From Entoloma clypeatum (lineage: Eukaryota > Basidiomycota > Agaricomycetes > Agaricales > Entolomataceae), in the NCBI GenBank assembly GCA_963565915.1, contig OY751487.1:2356001-2420000 (forward strand): DNA of 64,000 bases, written 5' to 3'. The notes beneath the pieces are model-generated. The model did not search any database. It saw only the letters and a list, made by a program, of their open reading frames with translations, and had not been told where the DNA came from. The first letter of the stretch is position 1, and every line of letters begins with the position of its first letter. Positions 31,394 to 42,167 of the stretch are shown here, piece by piece. The position numbers were made by a program, and so were the translations under genes.

Positions 31394-31650
31394 ATGAAGC
31401 AGTGTGCCTTACAGTTGCTCCAGGAAGGCTGGGAACTCAAAGAAATCGCAACCGGTGAACTGTCCTTGGCGTCTCCTCGAAAAGCAATGACTGCTGGGGG
31501 TGACAACTACAATATACTTGGGTGTGTCGACCCACATTTATCCTGGTGCAGGTGTTGCCATCTTGTGAATGCAAACACCATTGTTGACCTTCAGCAGCTG
31601 ATCCAAGAGACACCAATTTGTTCCCTGATGAGATCACTACTCTATCATGT
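31394..31650 (+). pseudogene. Truncated DDE transposase N-terminus (Tc1/mariner-like)
   Basis: MKQCALQLLQEGWELKEIA is a typical helix-turn-helix start of a family of basidiomycete DDE transposases. After a frameshift, VDNYN..VDPH and LVNANTIVDLQQLIQETP continue the expected linker. It breaks off at about 31650 where reverse-strand gypsy sequence begins. Family recognition is from memory of the pattern. Confidence 0.6.
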
Positions 31651-32106
31651 GTTAAAGGTGTTATATAAGTAATGTTCGGATGGTAACCCTTGTTAGCAAA
31701 GAAGGGAGATATGCCAGTGGTAGCACTAGGTGCATTGTTGTATGCGAACTCCACAATCGGAAGGAGAGTGGATCAGTTGTCCTGTTGGTAGTTGCAGAAT
31801 ATCTGCAAGTACTGTTCGAGGGTCTGGTTAGTGCATTTGGTTTGGCCATCGCCTTTGGGGTGGTAACCGGAGGTGAAGTGGAGGGTCATGTTTAGAGCCT
31901 TTCCGAGAGATCGGAAGAATCAGGAGACGAATTCGGGGCCGCGGTCGGAGGTGACATGTTCGGGGCGCCATGTTTAGAGAAGACATGCAATACGAAGAGT
32001 ACGGCAAGGTCTTTGGAGGTGCAGTGACTGGTTGTCGGGATGAAGATACTTTGCTTTGTCAATCAGTCAACAATAACGAGGATGGAGTCAAAGTTATCGG
32101 AGGTCG
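31650..32106 (-). pseudogene. Gypsy-3 integrase C-terminal fragment
   Basis: Minus-strand pieces include SILVIVD, a TGA at 32063-32065 where Arg is expected, LTKQSIFIPTT, RGPEFVSWFF, YHPKGDGQTK and FAYNNAPSATTGISPFF. This is the DDE core with several breaks. No chromodomain follows before the truncation. Confidence 0.82.
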
Positions 32107-32230
32107 TGTTGAAACTTTTCCATCACTTAGATTAGATTGTGACCATTTACATATCTTTGATTACATACTTATTTGGTTGGTACAAACAGTAGTATGGTAT
32201 ATAAGACCAGGAAACTGTCAATATCAATAA

Positions 32231-32539
32231 TGTTGAAGTTCCACCTGGGCGTTAGCCACAGATGTACTGAGCAACCAGCTACAGTGGAAGTACTCTACAT
32301 AACCGTTCTAGCCACTTACATGGTTTGGGAGGGGTGAGGCTGGTGAGAGCGGTTGAGGCTGGTAAGAGCGATGGAGCTGGTTAAGAGTCAAGAGACAACT
32401 TGTTGGTATTGACAGTTTCCTGGTCTTATATACCGTACTACTGTTTGTACCAACCAAACAAGTATGTAATGAAGATATGTAAAGGTCACGTGATGTAATC
32501 TAATCTAATCTAATCTACGTGATGGGAAAAGTTTCAACA
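32231..32539 (-). repeat. Copia-2 3' LTR
   Basis: 309 bp, TGTTGAAGT..TTTCAACA on the plus strand. Contains a CTAAT/TAATC micro-repeat (plus strand GTAATCTAATCTAATC). Confidence 0.94.
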
Positions 32540-32612
32540 CCCCCCCATATTTAGTACATACTTCTAAATACATCTTACTTTTTTCCCACATATATGGTAC
32601 TTTTTGTTTCGC

Positions 32613-35600
32613 CTAGTTTTTTATCAATCCGAAGTACGGGATAAACTTGGAAAAGAGGATTTTCCCCAGATTCTTAGTTAAAAGATCTGCAGGGTTGTTC
32701 ACTCCTTCAATGAATTCGACCGTAATTATTCCTTCGGAGACTTTTTCTCTGACGAAGTGGAATCGCACGTCAATGTGCTTGGATCGCTTCTCAGTTACAG
32801 GGTTGGATGCGATAAAGACGGAGCCGTTGTTGTCTCCGTAGATCGGTACTGATCCGATCTGCATTCCAAGTTCGGCAAGCATGCTTCTCAGCCATGTTGC
32901 TGCGCGACTGCAATCTGATAACGCCATATACTCTGCTTCTGTGGAAGAGAGGGCGATGGTTTTTTGCGCCGATGATACCCATGTTACTGCTCCAGACGCC
33001 AGTGATATGAAGAAGCCAGTGGTAGACCTCCTCGTGTTTTCATCTGACGCCCAGTCGGAGTCTGTGAATGCATAGATTCCTTTCCCTGAGTCGCCATCAT
33101 ACATGATTGTGTAATTTTTTGTCGCTTTTAGATACCTGCAAATATCCCTAGCCACTTCTAAATGGCGTTTGGTGGGATTTGCGGAAAACTGCGACATTTT
33201 AATCACGGCAAAACAGATGTCTGGCCTCGTTCCAATCATCAGATATAGAAGTGATCCGATGACGGATTGGTACTTTGATCGAAGTTCTGCATTGGGTTCA
33301 TCTTCGGACATCATGGGTTTGTAGCCCGTAGGAAGTGGGGTATGGGTGGCGTTAGATTCGCTCATCCCCATTCGTTCGAGTATTTTCTCAAGGTAAGGTA
33401 CTTGATCAATGAAGATACGTTTCCCACGTTGCCTTATTTGGATAGAGAGAAATTCTTTCGGTTCCCCATCAGGCACAAGGTGCCCTAGGTCCCTACATTC
33501 CCATGTGGTCATGAAGGCCTTCTTTTTCTCTAGCGTATATTCCCGGTTTGTGCCGAGAAAAGCAGAGTCGTCGACATAGATGACGGCGATTACAATTTCC
33601 CCGCTGGTACTTTTGTGAATGAACACTCCCGCATCGGAGTGAAGCCGGATAAAGCCGAGCTTTTTCATGGAGGAATCAAGTTCCCTCCACCAGGCTAATG
33701 CGGCCTGCTTAAGTCCATATAGAGCTTTGAATAGTTGGTACACGAGGTGTTCTTTCCCTTTTACTATGTAGCCCTCAGGTTGTCGCATGTAAATGACTTC
33801 ACGGAGCGTTCCATAGAGGAAGGCTGATGAGACGTCCAAAAGTGTCATGAACCACCCTTCAAGGGCTGTCAATGCCAGTATTAGTCGGACGGTTTCATAT
33901 CTTACGACTGGTGAGAAGATCTGATCAAAATCGATCCCTTCTACCTGTGAAAAGCCTTTTGCGACGAGACGTGCTTTCAGGCGGCCGTCGGACTTTTCGT
34001 TATAAACCCATTTGTTCCTTAGAGCTTTCCTTCCTGCAGGCAGGGGTACTAGCTCTGTGATTACTCCGCGGCGTTTGAGCATGTCTAGCTCTTTACGTTC
34101 AGCCGCATACCAGTCTTCTTTATTTGGAAGAGGGTATATGTCTTTATGGGACATGTCGACAATGCCAACTTGGACTGATATCGCCTCCATCAGGAGGTCA
34201 TTCATCCATGCCGTTTGACCGCCCAATCTCCGTCTTCGATCTAATTTTTCAAGATCAGACGCTGGAGTGTCTTCCCCATAGATGCTTCCTGGCATCTTCC
34301 GAACTCGTCGTTCCCTGATCGGTCGATCTGGTACTTGCTCGGGTTCCGGAGTGGGTACTCGCGGTTCGTCATCAGGCTCACTGGCGGGCAATTCGTTGTC
34401 TGATTCAGGTTGATCCTGTTCAATGGGAAGTGGGTCATGAGGTGTTTCGTTGTGACTGTCGTCGTCATTGCTGCCGGGAATGAGATCCTCAAACTCATCA
34501 GCCGGCTCTGGGTTTTCCATTTCTGGGTGGTTTTCTGGCAACGGGTCGATATGGCACCTAGGGTACTTGCTTTCATCAAAGATAGCTTTCCCTCCCATGA
34601 AAATCGTGTTGGTCTCAGGATCCATGAAGCGGTATCCTTTGACCCCTGGTTTCGATCCGAGATAAATCATCAATCGGGATCTTGATTCCAGGGAGTTCCT
34701 TCGTTTCTCCTTTGGGATATATACATATGCTTGACATCCAAATACTCTGATGCTGGACATGTCGGGGATCTCATTGGTCACCCTGAAATAAGGGGTTTTC
34801 CATTCAAGACGCTGCATGGGGGTTCTGTTATAGAGAAATGCTGCGTGTTCCAAACAGAATTCCCACCACATGGGCGGTAAGCATGCATCGAAGCGCAATG
34901 CCTGAGATTTTTCCCATAGTGTTCGATTGATCCTTTCTGCTCTACCATTCTGCTGGTGCTGGTATGGGAGCGTGACGTCGATCAGAATTCCATGATCGGC
35001 AAGTACATCCTTGTATTCGTCAAATTCTCCACCTCCATCAACTCGCCACTTCTTAGGGGTAGCGGCAAATTGGTTCTGGATCATTGCAAGAAACTGTCTT
35101 AGTGCCGTGATGGCACCAGACTTTTTTCTAAGCAAGACGACCCAGACATGAGATGAAAAGTCGTCCAGAAACGTGAGGAAGTATTTGTACTTGTGGTACG
35201 ATGCCGTGGATATCTGTTTTAGGTCTGAATGAATCAGGTCGAAGGGTTTGACAGCCCTCGTCATTGAATTGGGGTATGACTGATTCGGCATTTTCCCTTT
35301 GAGGCACCCCGTGCAGCTTTCCTGTGATTTCTCACGTACTAACGTCCTGGGTACTCCTTTGGTACTAGTGGGAATTTTATTGAGCGCCTGGTCATTTGGG
35401 TGGCCAAGACGTTTGTGCCAGGTTTCAACAGTGATTTCGCTAGAGATCGCGTGGATTTGGTCATAGCGTATTTCAGTGTCTAACCAGTAAATGGTTTGTC
35501 CGATGAAATGAGGCGAAAACTGTATTTTGTTCAGCCCTTTAGAGATATTAATTTCTCCACGCATTCCATCAACGTTGTAACCATGGTTAAGGAAGACGCC

Positions 35601-35624
35601 TAGGGACAATAGACGTGTGTCCAT
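32613..35624 (-). CDS. pol: Copia-2 Pol (IN-RT-RNase H)
   Basis: 1003 residues, unbroken. GAG-pre-integrase/zinc region with WHKRLGHP (69-76) and CTGCLKGK (104-111); integrase D134 (HSD), D196 (RVDGGGE), E230 (NGRAE); an acidic linker at about 360-430; RT with LLDVSSAFLYG and catalytic YVDD at 682-685; RNase H with FTDSDWASDENTRRSTTGFF and SSTEAEYMALSDCS near the end. All catalytic residues are present. It is in the same frame as the upstream Gag-protease ORF, separated by one TGA and seven codons. Confidence 0.93.
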   Translation of the reverse strand: MDTRLLSLGVFLNHGYNVDGMRGEINISKGLNKIQFSPHFIGQTIYWLDTEIRYDQIHAISSEITVETWHKRLGHPNDQALNKIPTSTKGVPRTLVREKSQESCTGCLKGKMPNQSYPNSMTRAVKPFDLIHSDLKQISTASYHKYKYFLTFLDDFSSHVWVVLLRKKSGAITALRQFLAMIQNQFAATPKKWRVDGGGEFDEYKDVLADHGILIDVTLPYQHQQNGRAERINRTLWEKSQALRFDACLPPMWWEFCLEHAAFLYNRTPMQRLEWKTPYFRVTNEIPDMSSIRVFGCQAYVYIPKEKRRNSLESRSRLMIYLGSKPGVKGYRFMDPETNTIFMGGKAIFDESKYPRCHIDPLPENHPEMENPEPADEFEDLIPGSNDDDSHNETPHDPLPIEQDQPESDNELPASEPDDEPRVPTPEPEQVPDRPIRERRVRKMPGSIYGEDTPASDLEKLDRRRRLGGQTAWMNDLLMEAISVQVGIVDMSHKDIYPLPNKEDWYAAERKELDMLKRRGVITELVPLPAGRKALRNKWVYNEKSDGRLKARLVAKGFSQVEGIDFDQIFSPVVRYETVRLILALTALEGWFMTLLDVSSAFLYGTLREVIYMRQPEGYIVKGKEHLVYQLFKALYGLKQAALAWWRELDSSMKKLGFIRLHSDAGVFIHKSTSGEIVIAVIYVDDSAFLGTNREYTLEKKKAFMTTWECRDLGHLVPDGEPKEFLSIQIRQRGKRIFIDQVPYLEKILERMGMSESNATHTPLPTGYKPMMSEDEPNAELRSKYQSVIGSLLYLMIGTRPDICFAVIKMSQFSANPTKRHLEVARDICRYLKATKNYTIMYDGDSGKGIYAFTDSDWASDENTRRSTTGFFISLASGAVTWVSSAQKTIALSSTEAEYMALSDCSRAATWLRSMLAELGMQIGSVPIYGDNNGSVFIASNPVTEKRSKHIDVRFHFVREKVSEGIITVEFIEGVNNPADLLTKNLGKILFSKFIPYFGLIKN

Positions 35625-35645
35625 ATCCGGAATATAAAATACCGG

Positions 35646-37340
35646 TCATAGGAGATGGGTTTTAGTTTCCCCATTCAGGGTATGCCGTACTGGAACGGCC
35701 CCAACTCCGAGAATTTCCAGTTTCTTTCCTTTTGCAGCTGTTTGGACAAATCGCTTAGCCTTGAGAGGCCTGTAATACGCGAAGTCTTTGAACTCATGGG
35801 TAAAGTGTAATGATGCGCCGGAATCTAAGATCCACTGAGCGCGTTCTCTCTCTTTGCAGTGTGTGCAGGACGCAAAATGTTTGGTATATTTTTTGTACAG
35901 ATCATCGCTAAAGAGATCTATACTATCTGCATCGGTACTGGCTAATATATATTCAAACGTCTGTGCGTGATTATTAGCATTTCCCATTTGGTCAAGTTTG
36001 AGAGAAGAATGTGACGAACCGTCAAGTTCGATCAGCCCATCTTCGAATTGTTCCGGCCCCATCCGCTCGCTTTGATGGTCTATGTCCATCATTTTCAGTG
36101 ATTCTTCTATCGACGGGGCTACGCGACGCTGTTTAGCCGGCCTTTCGTCGATGTCAGGAATGATGGTATCTAGGATACGAAGATTCGATCCTGAGGGGCG
36201 AGCACCAATGCCGCGCGCGAGTTTGCGGACATGGTCGTTCTTTTTCCACACGGATGGTTTTCCAGAAGGAAGCCCGGTGTACTGTGACGGAGGGGGGTTC
36301 ATTCGCTGAAGGAGCGACTGCATCTTTTGAGAGTCTGGCTGGGCGGTACTCATTGTTTTTCCGCGCCCAGTGACGGTTGTGAAGGACGGTGTCGGAAGAG
36401 GAGGGAAGTGGATGGCGGGAGCAACGAACTCAACCGTTTCTTCCACATGGTCGGACGCGTTGTCCGCAGTGTTGGCGTTTTTCTTCTGATTGCGCCAGCG
36501 TCCTTTTCCCTTCTTCTTTTCAGAAGCGGTACTATGGTCAGTCGAGTTAGGCTGCTCATCAGCGTCGTTCTGCGAGGTACTCGGCTTTTGCTGCTTTTCC
36601 CATTTGGGGTCCTGCCCCTTGCGCTTTGTCCCGGAGATTTTCCGGGCCTGCTCGTTGGACGTACGAGTGGACCCAATCGAATACTTGCGCCGGTATTCTG
36701 ATATGATGCTTTCCGCGACGGCTTTGTATGTGAAGTCGTCGGCGTCATAGACCTGAAAGAGGGCGGTGGAGAGTGACGACCAGGCGTCGGGAATTGCATT
36801 TGCCAGGATCATTGCCTGCATCAGATCGGGGACATCAAAGTTCGAATCGGCGAGCCGAGCGAAAAGAGACCCCAAGCGTTCAATTTCAGGGACGGGGTCG
36901 CGTCCAGAGAGCTTGTAGGTGGCGGCGGCCTTGAAGTCGCCGAAGATGACGGCCGGGGATACCTTGGAGTAGGCATCTTTTAATGACTTCCAGGCGTCTT
37001 TTGAGGAAGTGGCGTCCTTGATGTGGCGTCTGATCGCCTCGGAGACCTTCAGGCGTATCGCCCCAAGAGCTACGTCGTCGTCTCTGATCCAGGCTTTTTC
37101 TTCCTTGCGGAAGCTGGGCTGGTCGACCGTGGTGGCCAGCACAGGGGGAGCAGTAGCAGTGGCCCCAGGGGTGGAGACTGTGGTGGTGAAGTCGGCGATG
37201 ACAGGGCGGGGGATGTCGCCAGAAACAAGGCGCCAGACTCCTTGATGGAGGAGGTAAGACTTCATTTTCTCGGCCCAGCTCCGGTAGTCGATGCCGTCAA
37301 AGGCAGTGATTGTGTCGAGGGCAGAACGAGAGGTAGACAT
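35646..37340 (-). CDS. gag: Copia-2 Gag-protease
   Basis: 564 codons. The N-terminus has the copia gag pattern (FDGIDYRSWAEKMKSYLLHQ), a central helical gag region, a Lys/Gln/Ser-rich linker with no clear CCHC knuckle, and the aspartic protease ILDSGASLHFT at about 500. Ends at TGA 35646-35648. Pol follows in the same frame, so either this stop is a single recent mutation (CGA to TGA would restore Arg) or it is read through; the tetranucleotide is TGAC, a leaky context. Confidence 0.9.
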   Translation of the reverse strand: MSTSRSALDTITAFDGIDYRSWAEKMKSYLLHQGVWRLVSGDIPRPVIADFTTTVSTPGATATAPPVLATTVDQPSFRKEEKAWIRDDDVALGAIRLKVSEAIRRHIKDATSSKDAWKSLKDAYSKVSPAVIFGDFKAAATYKLSGRDPVPEIERLGSLFARLADSNFDVPDLMQAMILANAIPDAWSSLSTALFQVYDADDFTYKAVAESIISEYRRKYSIGSTRTSNEQARKISGTKRKGQDPKWEKQQKPSTSQNDADEQPNSTDHSTASEKKKGKGRWRNQKKNANTADNASDHVEETVEFVAPAIHFPPLPTPSFTTVTGRGKTMSTAQPDSQKMQSLLQRMNPPPSQYTGLPSGKPSVWKKNDHVRKLARGIGARPSGSNLRILDTIIPDIDERPAKQRRVAPSIEESLKMMDIDHQSERMGPEQFEDGLIELDGSSHSSLKLDQMGNANNHAQTFEYILASTDADSIDLFSDDLYKKYTKHFASCTHCKERERAQWILDSGASLHFTHEFKDFAYYRPLKAKRFVQTAAKGKKLEILGVGAVPVRHTLNGETKTHLL

Positions 37341-37701
37341 TGTGAATGAATCTAAAAAGGGTTCTCAATCAGTGATGTGTTATGAATATGATTTGAGAAA
37401 ACAATTGAATGATTCCTTATGACATATTCCCTTCAGGAATAGCGGTCATGGGAAAACCCTTTATATGTCAGAAACGTATAAGGTGCCATCAACGTTTCCA
37501 CATGGAGTGTACTAGGTCAATCCCCTTAGGGATGTCTCATGACAGGTACTTGTCGTAATGACGTTCCCAGGTTCATATGTGAAGAAGTATGACTCAGAAC
37601 CTAGATCTTTCGATCGGTTCTTTGCCAACCAGGGTAGAGTGGGCAGGTACTCGCTGTTGCCAGCGTTTCCCAAGTCCCTCTGCTATCCGGGGCCCATAAC
37701 C

Positions 37702-38010
37702 TGTTGAAGTTCCACCTGGGCGTTAGCCACAGATGTACTGAGCAACCAGCTACAGTGGAAGTACTCTACATAACCGTTCTAGCCACTTACATGGTTTGGG
37801 AGGGGTGAGGCTGGTGAGAGCGGTTGAGGCTGGTAAGAGCGATGGAGCTGGTTAAGAGTCAAGAGACAACTTGTTGGTATTGACAGTTTCCTGGTCTTAT
37901 ATACCGTACTACTGTTTGTACCAACCAAACAAGTATGTAATGAAGATATGTAAAGGTCACGTGATGTAATCTAATCTAATCTAATCTACGTGATGGGAAA
38001 AGTTTCAACA
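37702..38010 (-). repeat. Copia-2 5' LTR
   Basis: 309 bp, matching 32231-32539. The gag leader between it and the ATG at 37340 is about 360 bp and holds no gene. Confidence 0.94.
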
Positions 38011-38186
38011 AATAAGTTGTCTCTTGACTCTTAACCAGCTCCATCGCTCTTATCAGCCTCAACCGCTCTCACCAGCCTCACCCTCCCAAACCATGTAAGT
38101 GGCTAGAACAGTTAAGTAGAGTACTTCCACACTGTAGCTATGTTGCTCAGTACACCTGTGGCTAGCGCCCAGGTGGAACTTCAACA

Positions 38187-40520
38187 GGTCGGAAGGGTCT
38201 CGATGAAATCCATTGAGATAGAATTCCAAGGACGTTCAGGGATCAGGAGCTGTTTGAGTAGGCCATAAGGCTTGTGTCTTTGTGGCTTCGATCACATGCA
38301 AGTGGTACATGACTTGCAATAGTGTTTGATGAAATCTCGTATTCCAGGCCAGGTGTAATCACGCTGAATGAGACTGAGTGTCTTGTTCTGACCTGGGTGT
38401 CCAGCAAGCATATGATCGTGCTTGTGCTGTAGGACTCGGAGTTGGAGGTCATCGGAGTTGGGAACATATATCCGATCGTCATGTCGGAGGAAACCATCAG
38501 GGTCAAGAGACCAGCGGGGTTTAGGATCTTTAGAAAGAGTGTCGTAAAGAGTGTCGGAAGGGAGTGCTGTGAGTATGTCATGGTGAAGCTTTTCTGTGTT
38601 CATGGTAATGGTTGCACGGAGGACAGGCTCAAGGAGTTAAGTCGCATGAACTGAAGCGGAGAGCTGTTCTTGCGAAAAGACTTGTCGGAGGTTGGTCAGA
38701 TTGATGTCGATGTAGTCGCTATTTCCCCCTTTAGGATAGACATCCCAACGTCTAGTTAGAGAGTCAGGTTTAGTTCCCAATCAGCCGGGGCGGAATTGGA
38801 TGACGAGGTTGAACTGAGAAAGGTATTCCGACCATCGGACTTGTTGGCGTGAAAGAACTTTGGTGGTGGCAAAATACTCGAGATTTTTGTGGTCAGTAAC
38901 GACGTCAATCAGAGTACTGGAGCCTTCAAGGTAATGGCACCAAATTTTAAATGCTTCGTAGATGGCAAGAAGTTCCTTATCATGGGTGTCATAGTTTACT
39001 TCGGGGGCCGTAAAGGTGCGGGAATGGAATGCGATGGGGTGGACTTCATTGTCGGAGGTGACAATCGACAAAATAGCCTCTAGGGCATAGTTGGATGCGT
39101 CGGTTTTGACAATTATTGGAGAGTTGGGGATCCAGTGTGTCAGGATCGGAGCGGTGGTAAATGCCTTTTTCAGGTCATTAAAAGCGGTTCGAGCGTCGTC
39201 GGAGAACAGCCAAGTGGCATGTTTCCTGGTTAAACGAGTGAGTGGTATAGTGATGTTGGAATAGAATGGAATGAAACGTCGGTAAAAGTTTGCAAAACCT
39301 AAAAAGGACTGGATGTCCTTCACTCTGCGCGGTTCAGGCCAATCCTGAATAATCTTGACTTTTGTTTCCGACATTTTGAGTCCGTTGGGAGAAAGGATAA
39401 ATCCAAGATATTCTACAGTTTCGGCAGAGAAGTTGCACTTGTCGGTGCGGGCGTAAAGACCATGTTGTCGGAGTCATTGGAGGACTTCTCGGACATGTTT
39501 TTTGTGTTCCTCAGGGTTGTCAGAGTAGATCAGGATGTCGTTGAGGTAAACGGTAACGCAGTTGTCCAGAAGGTCGGAGAAGATGTCGTTCATGAAACAT
39601 TGGAAGGCTGCAGGTGCGTTAGACAATCCGAATGGCATGACTAACCATTCAAATGATCCATAGCGAGTGCGGAAAGCAGTTTTCCATTCATCACCTTCAG
39701 CGATGCGGACTAGGACAAGAGTGAGTACATCGGACCAATCGGAGGGGAAGTACCTTCCTCCAAATTGATCTTGAAGTCATACGGTCAGTGGGGTGCAAGG
39801 GTGTTGGCTTTTTTCTTACTGAATACATCAGCAAAATTGTGGTATTCCTCGGGTATGCCAGAGAGGTCGGGAGCGTTGTCGGAGACAGACGCAGAATTGG
39901 TGGAGATGTCGGAGAGGTGAACATGGAAAGTGTATGCCCCAGGAGCTTTACAAGCATGGAGATATGCGGCTGCATTGACCATGGTAATCTGTGGCGGGTT
40001 GGAGGTGTTCGGAGTGAGCAGATCGGAGGTGCCCATCGGAGAGGGCAGACACTGCAGAGGTGGCAGAGCTGCCTCAGCAGTCGACGTTGGAGTCGGACTC
40101 GGAGTGTCGGGTAACGTAGAACGGAATAAGAGACTGCCCAATACCCAGTCAATCAACAGATTGTAGTGGGTGAGCCAGTTGTGTCCTAGAACCAAATTAC
40201 AAGATGAATCGAGGGTTGTCACGTAAAATGCGACGGTCAGAAGTTCACCGGAAGGAAATCGGAGAGGAAGATCAATAAATTGCGTGATATAAGTATTTGA
40301 AGAACCGTCAAAAAGTTTCAAAACCATAGGTGAAGGAATCGGAGTCGGAGATAAGTTTAAAGAAGAAATAAATCTGGTATCTGCGAAGCAATGTGTAGAA
40401 CCAGAATCAATAAGAGTCTTTATCGGAAGAGAATCGGAAAAGATCGGAGATATCAAATCAATACATAGAGAGTTCAGATTTGAGAGAGCGGACACATTGA
40501 GTCGGAGGATTTCCAAAGGT
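38187..40520 (-). pseudogene. Gypsy-3 Pol (protease, RT, RNase H, integrase start), degenerate
   Basis: Pieces in order on the minus strand: protease TLIDSGSTHCFAD (about 40400), pre-RT region to about 39785, RT remnants, RT/RNase H (SETKVKIIQDWPEPR, FLGFANFYRRFIPFYSNI, VKTDASNYALEAILS, VNYDTHDKELLAIYEAF, TDHKNLEYFATT), and the integrase zinc region (LQHKHDHMLAGHPGQNKT, CKSCTTC). Several stops and frameshifts. The reading continues into 32106 after removal of the copia insertion. Confidence 0.85.
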
Positions 40521-40559
40521 GCACGAAAGGAGTCAAAGCAATCCCCAGTACGTGCTGGA

Positions 40560-41793
40560 ATCTGAGGACTGCTTACTATTTTTTTGACTCAGTCGTCTTC
40601 TCCGATTTGTCCTCAGCTTGGGCTGCATGGGCCTTTGCTTTGGCATTAGAAGACGACTTCTTTGAGCAGTCGGATGCCCGATGACCCACGTTGCCGCAAA
40701 ACATGCATAAATTATTGTCAAATCATCATTGGCGTTCTTGGGGAGTTAATTTCCCGTCTTTGCCAAGTTTGTCGGAGAGGGCAGATTTTGGGGAGGTGGA
40801 TGACGATTTTTGTTGTTGCGAGTTGGGTTTAGATGATGAGGAGTTGTTGTTGGAGGATGATGAAGCGGGGGTCTGTTTTTTGTTGGATTTGTTGGATTTG
40901 TTGGACTTCGGAGTAGATTTGTCGGAGAAGCGCAATTTCTCGCGTTGACGTTCCCAGTAGCGAGCATCAATGTTATGGGCCATTACTTTCAACTCGGCGA
41001 GAGTCTTTGGTTTGGGAAAAGTCCCCAAAATGTCCTTGATGCGTTCTGCTAAACTGGTATAGTACCAATATCGGAGCGCGCCATCATCCCACTGCGTGCG
41101 AGCAGAAAGATGTTTGAAGTCCACATTGTAATGTAGGATCTTCTGATTGTCGCGCATCCGAAGGTGATCCAGGCTATCCTCTGCTTCTCCGGTCAGATCG
41201 ATAGGTCCAAATTCGGATCGGAGCATGTGCACAAAGGCAGACCAGTTGTCCAACCAGACAGAGTCGTCGTCGGACTCTCCCAAGAGGGTGGGCTCAAACC
41301 ATTCGAGCACGGTTCCCCAGAGGTACGACAGAGCGAAACTGACTTTGTTATCATCGTCGTCAAAGGCGGGGTTGTTTTGGAAATATAGTGTGCATTGTGC
41401 AAGGAAACTGGTGAGTTTCCGAGAGTCGGAACCGTCAAAAGTGTTGGGTTCCTTCAACTTCTTTTTTGGAGTCTTCGGAGTCTCTCTATGTCGGAGCTCC
41501 TGCGTCATAAGCATAATTGCTTCGGCGAGGTTTGGAGTTTGCTTGTGATGGAAAGGATTGTTGTCATCGAAAGGAGAAGTCGGAGATTTGTGGGAATGAT
41601 GGGATCCTTCAGGGATTGGAGGTCCCGATGTCTGAGGTGTTCGGGGATGTGGTGTCGGAAATATGGGGTCAGGTTTGGGTTCTGCGGAAAGATCTTGGAA
41701 CATATGTAGAAATGACGCCCTGGTGTCCTGCAGGTTTGAAGCTTCTGCCGCAGCTGCTGCTGCGTGGGAGTTCTGAGTGGTGCGGGCTGCCAT
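40560..41793 (-). pseudogene. Gypsy-3 Gag with two adjacent stop codons
   Basis: ATG at 41793 opens 355 codons (Ala/Pro-rich start, gag body with WSAFVHMLRSEFGP and HYNVDFKHLSARTQWDD, then a Ser/Asn/Lys-rich linker) ending PQERQ followed by TGA TGA at 40723-40728. The same frame then continues FDNNLCMFCGNVGHRASDC, a CCHC zinc knuckle. Related gags have two Arg codons here, so CGACGA to TGATGA is the likely change. Confidence 0.85.
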
Positions 41794-41825
41794 AACTGGA
41801 ATTTGAAATATGGATAAGCAAGTGG

Positions 41826-41837
41826 CAGTTTGAATAT
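41826..41837 (-). promoter_or_regulatory. Gypsy-3 primer-binding site, self-priming type
   Basis: Element strand ATATTCAAACTG, two bases from the LTR, is complementary over 12 bases to CAGTTTGAATAT in the LTR (plus-strand 42058-42069), which lies about 33 bases after a TATTTAAA box on the element strand. Confidence 0.68.
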
Positions 41838-41839
41838 AC

Positions 41840-42167
41840 TGTTAAGAACTGATCGACAAAAACGTCGGAGCTATGTCAGACACGTCGGAGGGTCAGAGGG
41901 TGGTCGGAGCGCGTGCGACGTAGAGGCAAGGACTTGGCTTCAACTTGTGTGTTGCGCCCTCGCTAATACATCGGTGTCCTTATTTCGGAGAATCGGAGGT
42001 CAGACTCAAGTTAAGAGTCGGAAAGAGGACGGGAGGTAAGATGTCGAATCTAAGTTGATATTCAAACTGAAGCTAATACATGATTCTACATAAGTTTAAA
42101 TACTATGTTGGAGGATGTGTGGCTTCGTCGGAGTCAGATAACAAGTGGCTGTCGGAGATTCTTAACA
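41840..42167 (-). repeat. Gypsy-3 5' LTR
   Basis: Bounded by the perfect 9-bp inversion TGTTAAGAA / TTCTTAACA. The TCGGA motif continues to about 42215, and a second possible end (GTAACA) lies at 42231, so the outer border is uncertain. No partner LTR remains to settle it. Confidence 0.7.

Larger units (their letters stand above)
32231..38010 (-). mobile_element. Copia-2: nearly intact Ty1/copia element
   Basis: 309-bp LTRs at 32231-32539 and 37702-38010 read as identical. Target duplication AATAA at 32226-32230 and 38011-38015. Half-tRNA initiator-Met primer-binding site next to the 5' LTR (plus strand GGGGCCCATAACC ending at 37701) and a G7 polypurine tract next to the 3' LTR. One frame of about 1575 codons is broken only by a single TGA. 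A recent insertion, into a solo LTR of its own family. Confidence 0.95.
32107..38186 (+). repeat. Copia solo LTR inside Gypsy-3, itself interrupted by Copia-2
   Basis: 32107-32230 plus 38016-38186 rejoin into one about 295-bp LTR, TGTTGAAAC..CTTCAACA, the reverse-orientation homologue of the Copia-2 LTRs. Its target duplication GGTCG is at 32102-32106 and 38187-38191. It arose by LTR-LTR recombination of an earlier copia in the opposite orientation. Confidence 0.9.
31650..42167 (-). mobile_element. Gypsy-3: old Ty3/gypsy element split by copia insertions
   Basis: Minus strand. The 5' LTR is at 41840-42167, gag at 40726-41793, the protease/RT/integrase region at 38187-40520, and the remaining integrase at 31650-32106. 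The two integrase pieces join in frame across the 5-bp duplication GGTCG that flanks the inserted copia LTR. The 3' end and 3' LTR are missing, cut at about 31650. The element is strikingly rich in the pentamer TCGGA on the plus strand. Confidence 0.88.
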
